Of a stretch of DNA of 64,000 nucleotides, positions 28,335-39,375 are shown piece by piece. Position 1 is the first letter of the stretch; each line of letters opens with the position of its first letter. The DNA is from Rhodoferax sp. (lineage in GTDB: Bacteria > Pseudomonadota > Gammaproteobacteria > Burkholderiales > Burkholderiaceae_C). The notes below the pieces were generated by a model. It saw only the letters and a list, made by a program, of their open reading frames with translations. It ran no database searches and was not told the DNA's origin. The stretch spans positions 186,001 through 250,000 of the forward strand of contig NZ_JAAFIX010000003.1 in NCBI RefSeq assembly GCF_013297935.1. The letters run 5' to 3'. The position numbers and the translations under genes were made by a program.

Positions 28335-30074
28335 TCAGGCCGCAAAAGGCTCTGCCGCATCCACGTCCACCAGCCCCAAGCGGTTCACACCGCTGATGAG
28401 CGCCTTGACCGAAGCGGTCACGATGTTGGTGTCCATACCTACACCGAAGCGCTCGCCGCCTTTCACGGCCTCGCCATGGGCCGACACCAGCTCCAAGAAA
28501 GCACAGGCCTGGGCGTCGCCCCCATCGGTGCTGGCTTTGGTGCTGCGCTCTTCATAGCTGCGCACTTGCACCTTCACGCCAATCGTCTGCAGGGCATGGA
28601 CTGCCGCATCAATCGGGCCGTTGCCTTCGCCGGTGATCAACATGGGCTGGCCGTCCACTTCCACGCCGATGCGGATGCCCTGCACATGGGCCTTACCGGT
28701 CTGGCCGGGGTGGTCGAACAGGTGGTGCTCGACGTAGCGCACTTTGGCGTCGGCAGCGTTCAGGTAGGTGGCGTCAAACAGTTCCCAAATATTCTTGGCT
28801 GTCATTTCACCGCCATGGCTATCGGTGTAGTTTTGCACCTCGCCCGAGAACTCCACCTGCAGGCGGCGCGGCATGACCACGCCGAACTCCGCTTCCATCA
28901 AATAAGCCACACCACCCTTGCCGCTCTGGCTGTTGACCCGGATCACCGAGTCGTAGCTGCGGCCCACGTCGGCGGGGTCAATGGGCATGTAGGGCACATT
29001 CCACAGCGCGTCGGGGCCGGCTGCCTTTTGGGCGGCAAAGCCTTTCTTGATGGCGTCCTGGTGGGAGCCACTGAACGCGGTGAACACCAGGTCGCCCACA
29101 TACGGGTGGCGCGGGTGAATGGGCAGCTGGTTGCAATGCTCCACGGTGCGGGCAATCGCGTTGATGTCCGAAAAATCAAGGCCGGGGTTCACGCCCTGGG
29201 TGTACATGTTGAGGGCCAAGGTGACCAAGTCCACATTGCCGGTGCGCTCGCCGTTGCCGAACAAACAGCCTTCCACGCGGTCCGCGCCGGCCATGAGCCC
29301 CAACTCGGCCGCCGCCACGCCGGTGCCGCGGTCGTTGTGCGGGTGCAGGCTCAAAATGACGCTGTCACGGCGGGCGAGGTGGGTGTGCATCCACTCGATC
29401 TGGTCGGCATAGATGTTGGGGGTGGACACCTCTACCGTAGCGGGCAAATTGAGGATGACCTTGTTGGTGGGCGTGGCACCCCACTCGGCCGTGACAGCGT
29501 CACACACTTCGCAGGCAAATTCGAGCTCGGTGCTGGTAAACACCTCCGGGCTGTACTGCAGCACCCACTCGGTCTCAGGCATGGTGGCGGTAATCTCTTT
29601 GATAAGCCGCACCGACGACACAGCCAACTCTTTCACCTCAGGCTTGCTCATGCCGAACACCACGTCGCGGAAGACGGGGGCGGTCGCGTTGTACACGTGC
29701 ACGATGGCGCGGCGAGCGCCCTTGAGCGATTCAATAGTGCGGCGAATCAAGTGCTCGCGGGACTGGGTGAGCACTTCAATGGTCACGTCGTCGGGCACAT
29801 GGCCGCCGACGATCAATTCGCGCACAAAGTCAAAGTCGGTTTGCGAAGCGCTGGGGAAGCCGACCTCAATTTCCTTGAAGCCCACTTGCAGCAGCGTGCG
29901 GAACATGCGCATCTTGCGTTCCGCATTCATGGGCTCAAACAGGGATTGGTTGCCGTCCCGCAGGTCCGTGCTCATCCACATGGGGGGCCGGGTGATGCTG
30001 CGTGTGGGCCACTGCCGGTTGGGCAGATCGATGGCAGGGAAGGCGCGGTATTTGGTAGCGGGGTTGGACAACAC
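28335..30074 (-). CDS. leuA: 2-Isopropylmalate synthase (long form)
   Basis: Condenses 2-oxoisovalerate with acetyl-CoA in leucine synthesis. 579 residues, the long LeuA type. Catalytic-domain motifs '[15 protein letters not shown]' and '[11 protein letters not shown]' (HxH metal ligands) and '[16 protein letters not shown]', then a C-terminal leucine-sensing regulatory domain (about 445-579). GTG 30074 is chosen because AGGAG lies eight bases upstream and the family N-terminus '[12 protein letters not shown]' follows; the track's 30104 start lacks a ribosome site. A perfect 11-bp inverted repeat lies about 100 bases upstream. Confidence 0.95.
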   Translation of the reverse strand: MLSNPATKYRAFPAIDLPNRQWPTRSITRPPMWMSTDLRDGNQSLFEPMNAERKMRMFRTLLQVGFKEIEVGFPSASQTDFDFVRELIVGGHVPDDVTIEVLTQSREHLIRRTIESLKGARRAIVHVYNATAPVFRDVVFGMSKPEVKELAVSSVRLIKEITATMPETEWVLQYSPEVFTSTELEFACEVCDAVTAEWGATPTNKVILNLPATVEVSTPNIYADQIEWMHTHLARRDSVILSLHPHNDRGTGVAAAELGLMAGADRVEGCLFGNGERTGNVDLVTLALNMYTQGVNPGLDFSDINAIARTVEHCNQLPIHPRHPYVGDLVFTAFSGSHQDAIKKGFAAQKAAGPDALWNVPYMPIDPADVGRSYDSVIRVNSQSGKGGVAYLMEAEFGVVMPRRLQVEFSGEVQNYTDSHGGEMTAKNIWELFDATYLNAADAKVRYVEHHLFDHPGQTGKAHVQGIRIGVEVDGQPMLITGEGNGPIDAAVHALQTIGVKVQVRSYEERSTKASTDGGDAQACAFLELVSAHGEAVKGGERFGVGMDTNIVTASVKALISGVNRLGLVDVDAAEPFAA

Positions 30075-30170
30075 GGCAAAAACTCCTGAGGGGCATGACA
30101 CCAATTTCGATCTTGGTATCGTAGCCCCACAGGTCAGGCAGCCGATTGCGTAGTTTGCCTATTTTGAAGA

Positions 30171-30195
30171 TTTATTGGCATCCAATGCCAATAAA
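30171..30195. promoter_or_regulatory. Perfect 11-bp inverted repeat upstream of leuA
   Basis: TTTATTGGCAT-CCA-ATGCCAATAAA, centred about 109 bases before the leuA GTG. It contains ATTGGCAT/ATGCCAAT arms like a LysR-type dyad and has no T-run, so an operator is likelier than a terminator of slyD; a cruciform-type mRNA stem cannot be excluded. Confidence 0.55.
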
Positions 30196-30242
30196 TTGAG
30201 GTTTACAGAGATTTCAAGCAATCAAAACCTCAGGAACGGCAA

Positions 30243-30719
30243 TCAGTGGTGGTGACCGTGGGCACCATGCACGTGGCCGTGGGCAATTTCTTCTTCGCTC
30301 GCCGCCCGCACGTCCAGCACTTTGAGCGCGAACTGTAACGACTTGCCTGCCAATGGATGGTTGCCGTCCAGGTGCACCACGGGGCCTTTGATTTTCACCA
30401 CGTTGAACACAATGGTCTGACCATCTTCAGCGCGTCCTTCCAGCTGACCACCGACCTTCACGCCGGGTGGAAACTGGGTCTTGGGGATGGTTTGCAACAG
30501 CGCTTCGTTGTATTCGCCAAAGGCGTCAGCCGCTGCCAATTCCACGGTGGCGGCATAGCCTGCGGCCTGCCCTTCCAGAGCCTCTTCGATCTTGGGAAAG
30601 GTGTTGCCATAGCCGCCATGCAGGTAGGCGATGGGTTCCTGGCTCTGGTCCAGCAGCTTGCCGGTAGCGTCGGAAATCTTGAATTGCAGGGTGACTGCGG
30701 TGTTTTTGGTGATGTTCAT
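30243..30719 (-). CDS. slyD: FKBP-type peptidyl-prolyl isomerase, SlyD-like
   Basis: 158-residue cytosolic prolyl isomerase/chaperone. FKBP core ('LLDQSQEPIAYLHGGYGNTFPKIEEALEG') with an inserted-flap domain ('FGEYNEALLQTIPKTQFPPGVKVG') and the SlyD hallmark 'DGNHPLAGKSLQF'. The C-terminus 'EEIAHGHVHGAHGHHH' is a short His-rich metal-binding tail, as in SlyD, which delivers nickel to hydrogenase in E. coli; no hydrogenase genes are visible here. Transcribed in the same direction as leuA but 168 bases apart. Confidence 0.92.
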   Translation of the reverse strand: MNITKNTAVTLQFKISDATGKLLDQSQEPIAYLHGGYGNTFPKIEEALEGQAAGYAATVELAAADAFGEYNEALLQTIPKTQFPPGVKVGGQLEGRAEDGQTIVFNVVKIKGPVVHLDGNHPLAGKSLQFALKVLDVRAASEEEIAHGHVHGAHGHHH

Positions 30720-30831
30720 GCGCGCAATTATCCTAAAAAGCCGTATGACCGGTACGCCCTGCGCGCGGCGTGGGGACAGGCAGCCTCGAAGGTGAAATAA
30801 TCAGGGTATCTATCTACTCGGACGTATTGAC

Positions 30832-31158
30832 ATGAGCGACGCACAACAACGCATTGACGAACTGGTGAAATCCAACGAAATTTTGCTTTTCATGAAAGGC
30901 AGCGCCAGCTTCCCCCAATGCGGCTTTTCCGGCCGCGCGATCCAGATCCTGAAAGCCTGCGGCGTTGACACCAAAACCGTCAAAACTGTGAACGTGCTGG
31001 AAGACGACGGCATTCGCCAAGGCATCAAGGAATACAGCAACTGGCCCACCATTCCCCAGCTCTACATCAAGGGCGAATTCATTGGCGGCTCAGACATCAT
31101 GATGGAAATGTACGAATCCGGCGAACTGGTTCAAGTGCTGGGCACCCAAGCCGGCTAA
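30832..31158 (+). CDS. grxD: Monothiol glutaredoxin (Grx4 type)
   Basis: 108-residue CGFS-type glutaredoxin that carries or transfers [2Fe-2S] clusters. The active site 'PQCGFSGRAIQIL' has the single CGFS cysteine; 'NWPTIPQLYIKGEFIGGSDIMMEM' forms the glutathione-binding and TVP-like region. The size and single-domain layout match GrxD. It is divergent from slyD and has the ATG 12 bases after a CTACTCGG stretch; no strong Shine-Dalgarno is visible. A GC-rich hairpin without T-run (31173-31195) follows the stop. Confidence 0.95.
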   Translation: MSDAQQRIDELVKSNEILLFMKGSASFPQCGFSGRAIQILKACGVDTKTVKTVNVLEDDGIRQGIKEYSNWPTIPQLYIKGEFIGGSDIMMEMYESGELVQVLGTQAG

Positions 31159-31362
31159 ACCGCGCGGCGGACCGCCCGACCTGCGGGCTCGGGCGCCCGC
31201 TGAGCAGCGTTCTGCAAGGAGCCATCCGTTTCAACAGCCTTCACGGACGACCCGGAGGACATTGTTGTCCGGAGGCGTCGTGTCTTTCAGTTTGGCCTGC
31301 TGATCTTCATTGCCTTCACGGGAACGGCACTCCAATACAGCCTGAAATCCCGATGGGATGTC

Positions 31363-33102
31363 GTGCTCTCCCTCGGCATCGGGGCCGCGCTCATGCTTCC
31401 CGCGCAGTGGCTCAATCACCGGGGCCACCATGAAACAGCAGCGGTGTTGGTGCTCTCCACGGGCACCTTGTCGCTGTTCAGCATCATGTGGTTCAGCGAC
31501 GGGCTGCGGGACTCGTCGCTGCTGGGATATCCGGTCATCTTGATTGGTGCCGGTCAATTGCTCAGACCCCGGCATTTCTGGATGCTGCTCACCCTCATGC
31601 TGACCTGCGTGTTGCTGCTGGGCTTGGGCACCCTCAATGGCTGGCGCACCGGGCTCACACCGGGCACCGAACTCGACAGGCTGACCGACAGCCTCTCTAT
31701 TTTGTTGGTGAACGGCTTCCTGATCTGGTTTCTCACCTATGACATGCAAAACGCCTTGGTGCGCTTGCGGGCCCAGATCGCGCGCTTTCATGCGTCGGAG
31801 AAGAACCTTACCTACCTCGCCCAACATGACGGCCTGACCCGCCTGCCCAACCGGGTATTGGGCAACGCCCTCTTGACCGACGCCATGCGACAAGCTGCTG
31901 TCAACGGAACGCATGTGGCTCTCTTGTTTGTCGACCTCGACAACTTCAAAGATGTGAATGACTCCGCAGGGCACTCCGCGGGAGATGACTTCCTCATCCA
32001 AGTCGCGCAGCGGCTGCGCGAATCCGTGCGGCAAAGCGACGTGGTGTGCCGCCAGGGCGGCGATGAGTTTTTAATCGGCCTGACCGAACTCAGCAGCGAG
32101 AGCGACATCGGCCTCGTGAGCGAACAGGTCTTGCAAAGAATGCAAGCACCCTTCCGCTTGCGCGGACAGGAGGTGCTCGCATCCTGCTCCATCGGCGTCG
32201 CTATTTACCCGGCCCACGGCACCAGTTTCGATGAACTCCTGCGGCACGCCGACCTAGCCATGTACCAGGCCAAAGAAGCGGGGCGCAACACCTACCGGGT
32301 TTTCAGTGAAGACATCCGCAGCAGCATCACCGAGAACCTGCACCTGATCTCCAGCCTGCGCCAAGCGCTTCTCCAGGAAGAGTTTGTGCTGCACTACCAG
32401 CCCGTGCTGGACATTCGCACCGGCAAGCTGCTGGGGGCTGAGGCATTGGTCCGCTGGCAAAGCCCCAAGCTGGGCATGGTGGCACCCGGCCTGTTTATCG
32501 CGCTGGCGGAAAAGTCAGGCCTGATTGTTGACATCGGGGAGTGGGTGCTCAACGAGGCCTGCAGGCAAATGCAGGCCTGGCGCGCCATGGGGGCCAGCAC
32601 CTTGTTTGTGTCGGTGAACCTGTCGCCCATCCAAATGAGTCGGGGCAATGTGGAAACCGTCATCGCCACCGCACTGAGGACCACAGGCCTGGACCCGGCC
32701 CAACTGGAGCTCGAAGTCACCGAATCCACCTTGGTTGCAGACACCGAGAAATTCATCGCCACACTCGCGCGGATTCAGGCCACCGGGATTCGCCTGGCGA
32801 TTGACGACTTCGGCACTGGTTACTCCAACCTGTCGTACCTGCAGCGCTTCCCGGTGCACAAGCTGAAGATCGACCAATCCTTCGTGCGCCGCCTCCTGCA
32901 AGGGGAGAAAGATGTGGCCATGGTCAGCGCCATCATTCACTTGGCGAAAAGTCTGGATCTCACCGTGACTGCCGAAGGCGTGGAAAACGAAGCGACCCAC
33001 AAAGCACTCAAAGGCATGGGCTGCGACCAGGGGCAAGGCTACCTGTACGCCCGGCCCATGCCGGCCAGTGACTTTGAAGCCTATTGGCGCCAACGGGCCT
33101 AA
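31363..33102 (+). CDS. Membrane GGDEF-EAL protein (c-di-GMP turnover), N-terminus unresolved
   Basis: Membrane sensor with both c-di-GMP domains intact. N-terminal helices, then GGDEF (about 145-310) with the I-site 'RQSD' five residues before 'GGDEF', then EAL (about 325-575) with 'GAEALVRW', 'NLSPIQM', 'EVTESTL', 'IDDFGTGYSNLS', 'KIDQSFV' and 'TAEGVENE', so phosphodiesterase activity is expected and cyclase activity possible. The GTG at 31363 falls within a membrane segment; the same frame is open back to a TGA at 31201 and encodes another hydrophobic helix ('VFQFGLLIFIAFTG') but has no ATG, GTG or TTG. The end overlaps the convergent transglycosylase by four bases. Confidence 0.88.
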   Translation: MLSLGIGAALMLPAQWLNHRGHHETAAVLVLSTGTLSLFSIMWFSDGLRDSSLLGYPVILIGAGQLLRPRHFWMLLTLMLTCVLLLGLGTLNGWRTGLTPGTELDRLTDSLSILLVNGFLIWFLTYDMQNALVRLRAQIARFHASEKNLTYLAQHDGLTRLPNRVLGNALLTDAMRQAAVNGTHVALLFVDLDNFKDVNDSAGHSAGDDFLIQVAQRLRESVRQSDVVCRQGGDEFLIGLTELSSESDIGLVSEQVLQRMQAPFRLRGQEVLASCSIGVAIYPAHGTSFDELLRHADLAMYQAKEAGRNTYRVFSEDIRSSITENLHLISSLRQALLQEEFVLHYQPVLDIRTGKLLGAEALVRWQSPKLGMVAPGLFIALAEKSGLIVDIGEWVLNEACRQMQAWRAMGASTLFVSVNLSPIQMSRGNVETVIATALRTTGLDPAQLELEVTESTLVADTEKFIATLARIQATGIRLAIDDFGTGYSNLSYLQRFPVHKLKIDQSFVRRLLQGEKDVAMVSAIIHLAKSLDLTVTAEGVENEATHKALKGMGCDQGQGYLYARPMPASDFEAYWRQRA

Positions 33103-33743
33103 GGCGCCCAGTCCCAGATACGCTTGTTGGCCATGACCGCGTTCGGGTAAGGCGACTTGCCCCGGGAACCGTTGTACCGCCCCAAAGCCATGAACATATC
33201 GCCACGCTCGCGCTCAAGGTAGTGACGCAAGATCACGCAGCCGAAGCGCAGATTGGTCTGCATGTGAAACAGCTTTCCCGCGTCGCCATCGCCCAGCACG
33301 CGGGTCCAGAAGGGCATGACCTGCATGTAGCCACGGGCGCCTACGCTGCTGACCGCAAACTTTCTGAAGTTGCTTTCCACCTGGATCAGGCCCATGACCA
33401 GCGACACGTCGAGGCCGGCCCGTTTGCTCTCGTACCAGACGGTCTGCAAGAACTCCCGCCGCACATCCCACTCCGGCTTTTTCCTCTTCAGGCGCTCGCT
33501 CATGGCACCCAGCCAGCGCAGGTAGTTCAACCGGGAATCGGTATCTTGAAACTCGGGAATCGGAGGCGCCGAGTTAGATATGGCAGACGACAGCGCGGTG
33601 CGCACCGAGTCCACCAGCGGCTCTTCGAGCTGCCTGCCCGCCACCGCCTTTTGCTGCGATAACGATAGCAAGCCACCCAGTAAAAACAAGCGCTGCAGCC
33701 CGATCCGGCGGCTAACACCGGATGCGGCTACCGGCATATTCAT
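33099..33743 (-). CDS. Lytic transglycosylase (SLT/goose-lysozyme-like fold)
   Basis: 214-residue murein hydrolase cleaving glycan strands with 1,6-anhydro product formation. Signal-like N-terminus ('[21 protein letters not shown]'), then the SLT domain: catalytic Glu in '[29 protein letters not shown]', and the later '[28 protein letters not shown]' with the conserved YNG. It probably acts in the periplasm on peptidoglycan. The start codon overlaps the proS stop by four bases (ATGA), so it is coupled to proS; the stop region overlaps the GGDEF-EAL gene on the other strand. Confidence 0.92.
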   Translation of the reverse strand: MNMPVAASGVSRRIGLQRLFLLGGLLSLSQQKAVAGRQLEEPLVDSVRTALSSAISNSAPPIPEFQDTDSRLNYLRWLGAMSERLKRKKPEWDVRREFLQTVWYESKRAGLDVSLVMGLIQVESNFRKFAVSSVGARGYMQVMPFWTRVLGDGDAGKLFHMQTNLRFGCVILRHYLERERGDMFMALGRYNGSRGKSPYPNAVMANKRIWDWAP

Positions 33744-35482
33744 GCCTTCAACTTGCCCAGCAACAGCGCAGCGATATCGGCGACCGCCACACTGGTGGCT
33801 GCGCTCTCACGGCGATGCTGGTACTCCACCACGCCTTCCTTCAAACCGCGGTCACCAATATTGACACGGTGCGGCACACCGATGAGCTCCCAGTCTGCAA
33901 ACATGGCGCCGGGACGCTCGTTGCGGTCATCCAGAATCACATCCACGCCGGCGGCCAACAGTTCCTCGTAGAGCTTGTCAGCAGCGGCCTTGACTTCGGG
34001 GAAGCGGTCCGGATTGATCGGGCACAGCACTACAGTAAATGGCGCCAATGCATCGGGCCAGATGATGCCCTTGTCGTCGTGGTTCTGCTCAATAGCGGCC
34101 GCAGGCAACCGGGTGATGCCGATGCCGTAGCAGCCCATTTCCATGAACTGGGGTTTGCCGTTCACATCCAGGAAGGTGGCGTTCATGGCCTTGCTGTACC
34201 TGGTGCCCAGGTAGAACACATGACCCACCTCAATGCCGCGCTCGATAGCCAAAACGCCCTTGCCGTCAGGCGATGCATCGCCCTCCACCACATTGCGCAG
34301 ATCGGCAATGACATCGGGCTCAGGCAGGTCACGGCCCCAGTTCACGCCGGTCAGGTGGAAGTCCACTTCGTTGGCGCCGCAGATCATGTCTGCCATCAAC
34401 GCCACTTCGCGGTCTGCCACCACTTTCAGGGGCTTCTTCAAGCCAACCGGCCCCAGGTAACCCGGCTCGCAGCCGAAGTGCTCATCAATTTCGCCCAGCG
34501 TCGCAAAACGGAAATCCGCCAAGCCCGGAACCTTGCCGACCTTGACCTCATTCATGCTGCGGTCGCCGCGGATCAACAGCAGCCACACCACCGATTTGAC
34601 GATCTCGCCTTTGTCGTCGCGCACATCGGTCGCCACCACCAAAGACTTCAAGGAGTTTGCAAGTGGAAACTTCAAGTATTCCGCCACATCCGCGCAGGTG
34701 CTCTTGCCTGGCGTTGCTACCTTTTCCATAGCAGCTTGCGCAGACGCTCTGGGGGCTACCGGCACTAATGCCTCTGCTTTTTCCATGTTGGCCGCGTAGT
34801 CGCTGGTCGGGCAGTAGACGATGGCGTCTTCCCCCGTGGCCGCAATCACTTGAAACTCTTCACTCAAATCGCCGCCGATAGCACCACTGTCGGCCGCCAC
34901 CGCGCGGTAGGTCAGGCCGAAGCGGTCGAAAATTCGGCGGTAAGCCTTGGCCATGACCTGGTAGCTGGCCTTGGCGGAATCCTGGTCGCGGTCAAAGCTG
35001 TAGGCATCCTTCATGATGAACTCACGACCGCGCATCAAGCCAAAGCGGGGGCGACGCTCGTCGCGGAACTTAGTCTGGATTTGGTACAGGTTCTTAGGCA
35101 GCTGCTTGTAGCTTTTGATTTCCTGGCGGGCAATGTCCGTCACCACTTCTTCGCTGGTCGGCTGGACCACGTAGTCGCGGTCGTGGCGGTCTTTGATGCG
35201 CAAGAGCTCAGGGCCCATCTTGTCAAAGCGACCTGTTTCCTGCCACAGCTCTGCGGGCTGGACCACCGGCATGGTCAGCTCGACGGCACCCGCGCGGTTC
35301 ATTTCTTCGCGAACAATCGCCTCGACTTTGCGGATTACCCGCAGTCCCATCGGCATGTAGTTGTAAATGCCGGCACCCAACTTTTTGATCATACCCGCAC
35401 GCATCATGAGCTTATGGCTCACCACTTCGGCATCGGTGGGCGCTTCTTTGAGGGTGGAAATCAGAAATTGGGAGGCTTTCAT
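33740..35482 (-). CDS. proS: Prolyl-tRNA synthetase (bacterial type)
   Basis: 580-residue class II synthetase charging tRNA-Pro. Motif 1 region '[33 protein letters not shown]', motif 2 '[25 protein letters not shown]', the YbaK-like editing insertion (about 230-390) and motif 3 '[18 protein letters not shown]', followed by the anticodon-binding domain. Length fits the bacterial type. Within the editing-domain entry ('[17 protein letters not shown]') the DNA resembles the dispersed repeat, but the protein length there matches E. coli as I remember it. It is divergent from rppH. Confidence 0.96.
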   Translation of the reverse strand: MKASQFLISTLKEAPTDAEVVSHKLMMRAGMIKKLGAGIYNYMPMGLRVIRKVEAIVREEMNRAGAVELTMPVVQPAELWQETGRFDKMGPELLRIKDRHDRDYVVQPTSEEVVTDIARQEIKSYKQLPKNLYQIQTKFRDERRPRFGLMRGREFIMKDAYSFDRDQDSAKASYQVMAKAYRRIFDRFGLTYRAVAADSGAIGGDLSEEFQVIAATGEDAIVYCPTSDYAANMEKAEALVPVAPRASAQAAMEKVATPGKSTCADVAEYLKFPLANSLKSLVVATDVRDDKGEIVKSVVWLLLIRGDRSMNEVKVGKVPGLADFRFATLGEIDEHFGCEPGYLGPVGLKKPLKVVADREVALMADMICGANEVDFHLTGVNWGRDLPEPDVIADLRNVVEGDASPDGKGVLAIERGIEVGHVFYLGTRYSKAMNATFLDVNGKPQFMEMGCYGIGITRLPAAAIEQNHDDKGIIWPDALAPFTVVLCPINPDRFPEVKAAADKLYEELLAAGVDVILDDRNERPGAMFADWELIGVPHRVNIGDRGLKEGVVEYQHRRESAATSVAVADIAALLLGKLKA

Positions 35483-35516
35483 GGGTCGCTCGGTGAACTA
35501 CAGGGAGCTTCAGACC

Positions 35517-35544
35517 TTGATGCACTGCTTTCGCTGTGCATAAT
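35517..35544 (+). promoter_or_regulatory. Probable sigma-70 promoter of rppH
   Basis: TTGATG (-35), 16 bases, CATAAT (-10); transcription would start near 35551, leaving a leader of about 23 bases before the rppH ATG. It lies in the short gap between divergent proS and rppH. Confidence 0.45.
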
Positions 35545-35573
35545 GAATGAAGTTTAAAAATTGGGGTTTGATT

Positions 35574-36200
35574 ATGCTTGACCGGGACGGATTTCGGCCC
35601 AATGTCGGCATCGTCCTGCTCAACCAGCGAAATCAGGTATTTTGGGGCAAACGCATACGCACACACTCGTGGCAGTTCCCGCAAGGTGGCATTGACCGGG
35701 GAGAGACTCCCGAGCAGGCCATGTTCCGTGAATTGCATGAAGAGGTGGGCCTCCAACCGGAGCATGTAAGCATTGTTGCCCGTACCCGCGACTGGTTGCG
35801 CTACGAGGTGCCGGACAGGTTTGTCCGCAGAGATGCGCGGGGACATTACAAGGGACAAAAGCAGATCTGGTTTCTTCTGCAGCTGGTCGGGCACGACTGG
35901 GATTTGAACCTGCGCGCCACCGACCATCCGGAGTTTGACGCGTGGCGCTGGAATGACTACTGGGTCCCTTTAGACGCTGTGGTCGAGTTCAAACGCGGGG
36001 TCTATGAAATGGCCCTCACGGAGCTGTCCCGCTACCTGCCGCGCCATGAGAGCCGCAACCGCTACCTGCGGCACACCGGTGGCCGCACGCGCGAGGCAGA
36101 CAGCGGTTTCGACCGACTGCAACCCAACCATATGGAGCTGCCCCCGGGCGCCTCTTTTGAACCGGATCCGGGCACCCATGCGGCCCCACACCATGATTAA
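35574..36200 (+). CDS. rppH: RNA pyrophosphohydrolase
   Basis: Nudix hydrolase converting 5'-triphosphate mRNA ends to monophosphate to trigger decay. 208 residues from ATG 35574 ('[17 protein letters not shown]', the canonical start); the track's 35547 start adds nine residues. Nudix box '[23 protein letters not shown]' is complete, and 'WQFPQGGI' precedes it as in E. coli RppH. The last ~30 residues are a variable tail. The CNP1-like gene overlaps its stop by eight bases. Confidence 0.95.
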   Translation: MLDRDGFRPNVGIVLLNQRNQVFWGKRIRTHSWQFPQGGIDRGETPEQAMFRELHEEVGLQPEHVSIVARTRDWLRYEVPDRFVRRDARGHYKGQKQIWFLLQLVGHDWDLNLRATDHPEFDAWRWNDYWVPLDAVVEFKRGVYEMALTELSRYLPRHESRNRYLRHTGGRTREADSGFDRLQPNHMELPPGASFEPDPGTHAAPHHD

Positions 36201-36714
36201 GCTGCGAATTACGCTCACCCTTTTGTCCCTGGCGTTTGGAAGCAGCTTGTGCGTAGCCCAAAACACCTTGGACAACCCGGATTGGGCGGAAGAAAAAGAG
36301 CCTCCACCCCCTGCTTTTTCCGCAGCGAGGGTTATGGCTCTGGACATGCCCAATTTCGTGACAGTGAAGGTGGGTATCGATCCTGCCACCATCCTGGTCG
36401 GTGCAGACGGTATCGTGCGCTATGTGGCGGTCATGACGAATTCCACCGGTACAAGCAACGCGGTCTACGAAGGCATCCGCTGCCTGACCGGCGAAGTCAA
36501 GACCTACGCTCGCGCAGGCTCCAGCGGAAGCTGGTCACTGATCAGCACCCCGACGTGGCGCGACTTGTTGGACAACATGCCTTCTCAGCACGCCCGCGCT
36601 TTCGCACGACAGGCCGCGTGCGACACGCGTGTTGCCAGCAGCAAAGCCGAGATTCTCAACGCCTTGAAGTTCGGGAAAAAATCGCCCACTTTCCGCGGGA
36701 CCAGCGAGCAGTAA
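36193..36714 (+). CDS. CNP1-like family secreted protein
   Basis: 173-residue protein with a signal peptide ('[23 protein letters not shown]') and a mature domain resembling the CNP1-like family of betaproteobacteria, whose function is unknown. Recognisable parts are '[15 protein letters not shown]', '[23 protein letters not shown]' and '[18 protein letters not shown]'; two Cys may form a disulfide. ATG 36193 overlaps the rppH stop; the track start 36004 is out of context. The order rppH-CNP1-proB on convergent strands seems usual in Burkholderiales from memory. Confidence 0.8.
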   Translation: MIKLRITLTLLSLAFGSSLCVAQNTLDNPDWAEEKEPPPPAFSAARVMALDMPNFVTVKVGIDPATILVGADGIVRYVAVMTNSTGTSNAVYEGIRCLTGEVKTYARAGSSGSWSLISTPTWRDLLDNMPSQHARAFARQAACDTRVASSKAEILNALKFGKKSPTFRGTSEQ

Positions 36715-36734
36715 TCGGGGCACTGGCTCGCTGT

Positions 36735-37871
36735 TCAGCGAGTTAGTACCAAGTTATCGCGGTGCAGCATTTCCGGCTCAGCAGCGTAGCCTAGCAAGCG
36801 CTCGAACTCCGTAGAGGGTTTGCGGCAGAGCAAGCGAGCCTCTGCGCTGGCGTAGTTCGCCAGCCCCCGCGCGATCTCCAAGCCGGTCTCATCGCGGACT
36901 GCGATAACGTCGCCACGAGAAAACTCGCCTTCCACGCTCAACATGCCGATCGGCAACAAGCTCTTGCCTTCGTCCCGCACTTTGGCGGCAGCACCGGCAT
37001 CCACCACCACAGCACCACGCATTTGCAAGTGGTCGGCCATCCACTGCTTGCGGGCTTGGTTCTTCTGAGTCTGGGCGATTAGCAGCGTACCGATAGCGTC
37101 ACCCTGCGTTAGCCGGATCAACGCGTCCGGCTCACGCCCCCACGCGATGACGGTGGACGCACCAGAGCCCGCAGCACGTTTGGCGGCCAGAATTTTGGTC
37201 AGCATTCCGCCACGCCCGATGCTGCTTCCCGCGCCACCGGCCATGAGCTCCAACGCTGCGTCGCCCGCCAGCGCTTCACTTACAAAAGTAGCACCCGGGT
37301 CTTTGCGCGGGTCGGCGGTAAACAAGCCCTTTTGGTCGGTGAGAATCACCAAGGCGTCCGCCTCCACCAGGTTGGCCACCAGGGCACCCAAGGTGTCGTT
37401 GTCGCCGAATTTGATTTCGTCGTTCACCACCGTGTCGTTTTCGTTGATAACGGGCACCACACCCAGCTTCAACAAAGTCAACAAGGTTGAGCGAGCGTTC
37501 AGGTAGCGCTCGCGGTCTGCAAGGTCGGCGTGGGTCAACAACACTTGGGCACTGCCCAGATCGTTGGCGCGCAGCTTGGTCTCATACATTTGCGCCAGAC
37601 CCATCTGACCGACAGCCGCTGCTGCTTGCAGCTCTTGCACCGCTTTCGGCCGGGTCGCCCAACCCAAGCGCTTCATCCCCTCGGCAATGGCACCGCTCGA
37701 CACCATGATGACTTCGCGGCCATCACGAATCAAATACGCCAGCTGCCGGCACCACTCACCAATCGCCTGCTCGTCCAAGCCACGGCCGTCGTTGGTCACC
37801 AGACTGGAGCCAACTTTCACCACCACACGCCGCGCATCGCGCAGTACGGTTGAGCTGAATTTTTGAGTCAT
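36735..37871 (-). CDS. proB: Glutamate 5-kinase
   Basis: 378 residues. Phosphorylates glutamate in the first step of proline synthesis. Amino acid kinase domain ('[20 protein letters not shown]', '[32 protein letters not shown]', '[29 protein letters not shown]') plus a C-terminal PUA domain (about 285-370). It follows obgE on the same strand across a repeat copy, as in rplU-rpmA-obgE-proB clusters. proA is not in the window. Confidence 0.95.
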   Translation of the reverse strand: MTQKFSSTVLRDARRVVVKVGSSLVTNDGRGLDEQAIGEWCRQLAYLIRDGREVIMVSSGAIAEGMKRLGWATRPKAVQELQAAAAVGQMGLAQMYETKLRANDLGSAQVLLTHADLADRERYLNARSTLLTLLKLGVVPVINENDTVVNDEIKFGDNDTLGALVANLVEADALVILTDQKGLFTADPRKDPGATFVSEALAGDAALELMAGGAGSSIGRGGMLTKILAAKRAAGSGASTVIAWGREPDALIRLTQGDAIGTLLIAQTQKNQARKQWMADHLQMRGAVVVDAGAAAKVRDEGKSLLPIGMLSVEGEFSRGDVIAVRDETGLEIARGLANYASAEARLLCRKPSTEFERLLGYAAEPEMLHRDNLVLTR

Positions 37872-37875
37872 TTAT

Positions 37876-37923
37876 GCCTGTAGCCCTTGAGGAATATGCG
37901 CGAGTAGCTATAAAAACCGTAGC
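37876..37923 (-). repeat. Dispersed intergenic repeat, copy between obgE and proB
   Basis: GCCTGTAGCCCTTGAGGAAT, then ATGCGCGAGTAGCTAT and a terminal GTAGC. Close to the copies at 13745 and 27887 and in the same minus orientation. It lies in the 73-base gap between obgE and proB. Confidence 0.8.
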
Positions 37924-37944
37924 AACCAACCGGCCAAACTGGCT

Positions 37945-39048
<1,104 letters not shown>

Positions 39049-39057
39049 TTAGAAATG

Positions 39058-39086
39058 AAAAACCCCGCGCGAAGGGCGCAGGGTTT
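39058..39086 (-). terminator. Terminator-like hairpin between rpmA and obgE
   Basis: AAACCC(C)GCGC / GCGC(A)GGGTTT with one mismatched position and a short loop; read on the minus strand it ends in TTTTT. It lies 20-49 bases past the rpmA stop and before obgE, so it is likely a partial terminator. Confidence 0.75.
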
Positions 39087-39106
39087 CTCGGGGGAGCCTG
39101 TGCAGA

Positions 39107-39364
39107 TTACGCTGCAGTAATGCTCACTGTGTGCTTGTTCAACGCACCCTTGACTGCGAACGACACTTTGCCGTCCACCAGTGCAAACAAAGTGTGGTCC
39201 ACACCCATGCCGACGTTGTCGCCAGCGTGGAATTTGGTACCGCGTTGACGCACGATGATGGAACCAGCGCTGATCAATTCACCGCCGAAAGCCTTCACGC
39301 CGAGCATCTTTGGCTTGGAGTCACGTCCGTTGCGCGTAGAGCCGCCGCCTTTTTTCTGTGCCAT
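39107..39364 (-). CDS. rpmA: 50S ribosomal protein L27
   Basis: 85-residue L27 of the large subunit, whose N-terminus reaches the peptidyl transferase centre. The sequence '[42 protein letters not shown]' is the standard L27 form, without the Firmicutes-type N-terminal cleavage extension. It follows rplU by 11 bases. Confidence 0.98.
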   Translation of the reverse strand: MAQKKGGGSTRNGRDSKPKMLGVKAFGGELISAGSIIVRQRGTKFHAGDNVGMGVDHTLFALVDGKVSFAVKGALNKHTVSITAA

Positions 39365-39375
39365 GACCTATTCCT

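Noticed and set aside
28326-30089. 587-aa plus-strand ORF opposite leuA
   Set aside because: Antisense shadow of an intact leuA with full catalytic motifs; no signature of its own.
30198-30231. GAGGTTT/AAACCTC stem after slyD as terminator
   Set aside because: Twenty-base loop and no T-run; too weak to support.
31173-31195. GC-rich hairpin CGCCCGA/TCGGGCG after grxD as a terminator
   Set aside because: No T-run follows on either strand; it may slow RNA decay but cannot be called a terminator.
33580-34768. Plus-strand ORFs opposite the transglycosylase and proS
   Set aside because: Shadow frames of intact genes on the minus strand.
35886-35915. tRNA-like TTGAACC segment within rppH
   Set aside because: Only resembles a T-arm; no acceptor or anticodon arms, and it encodes conserved RppH residues.
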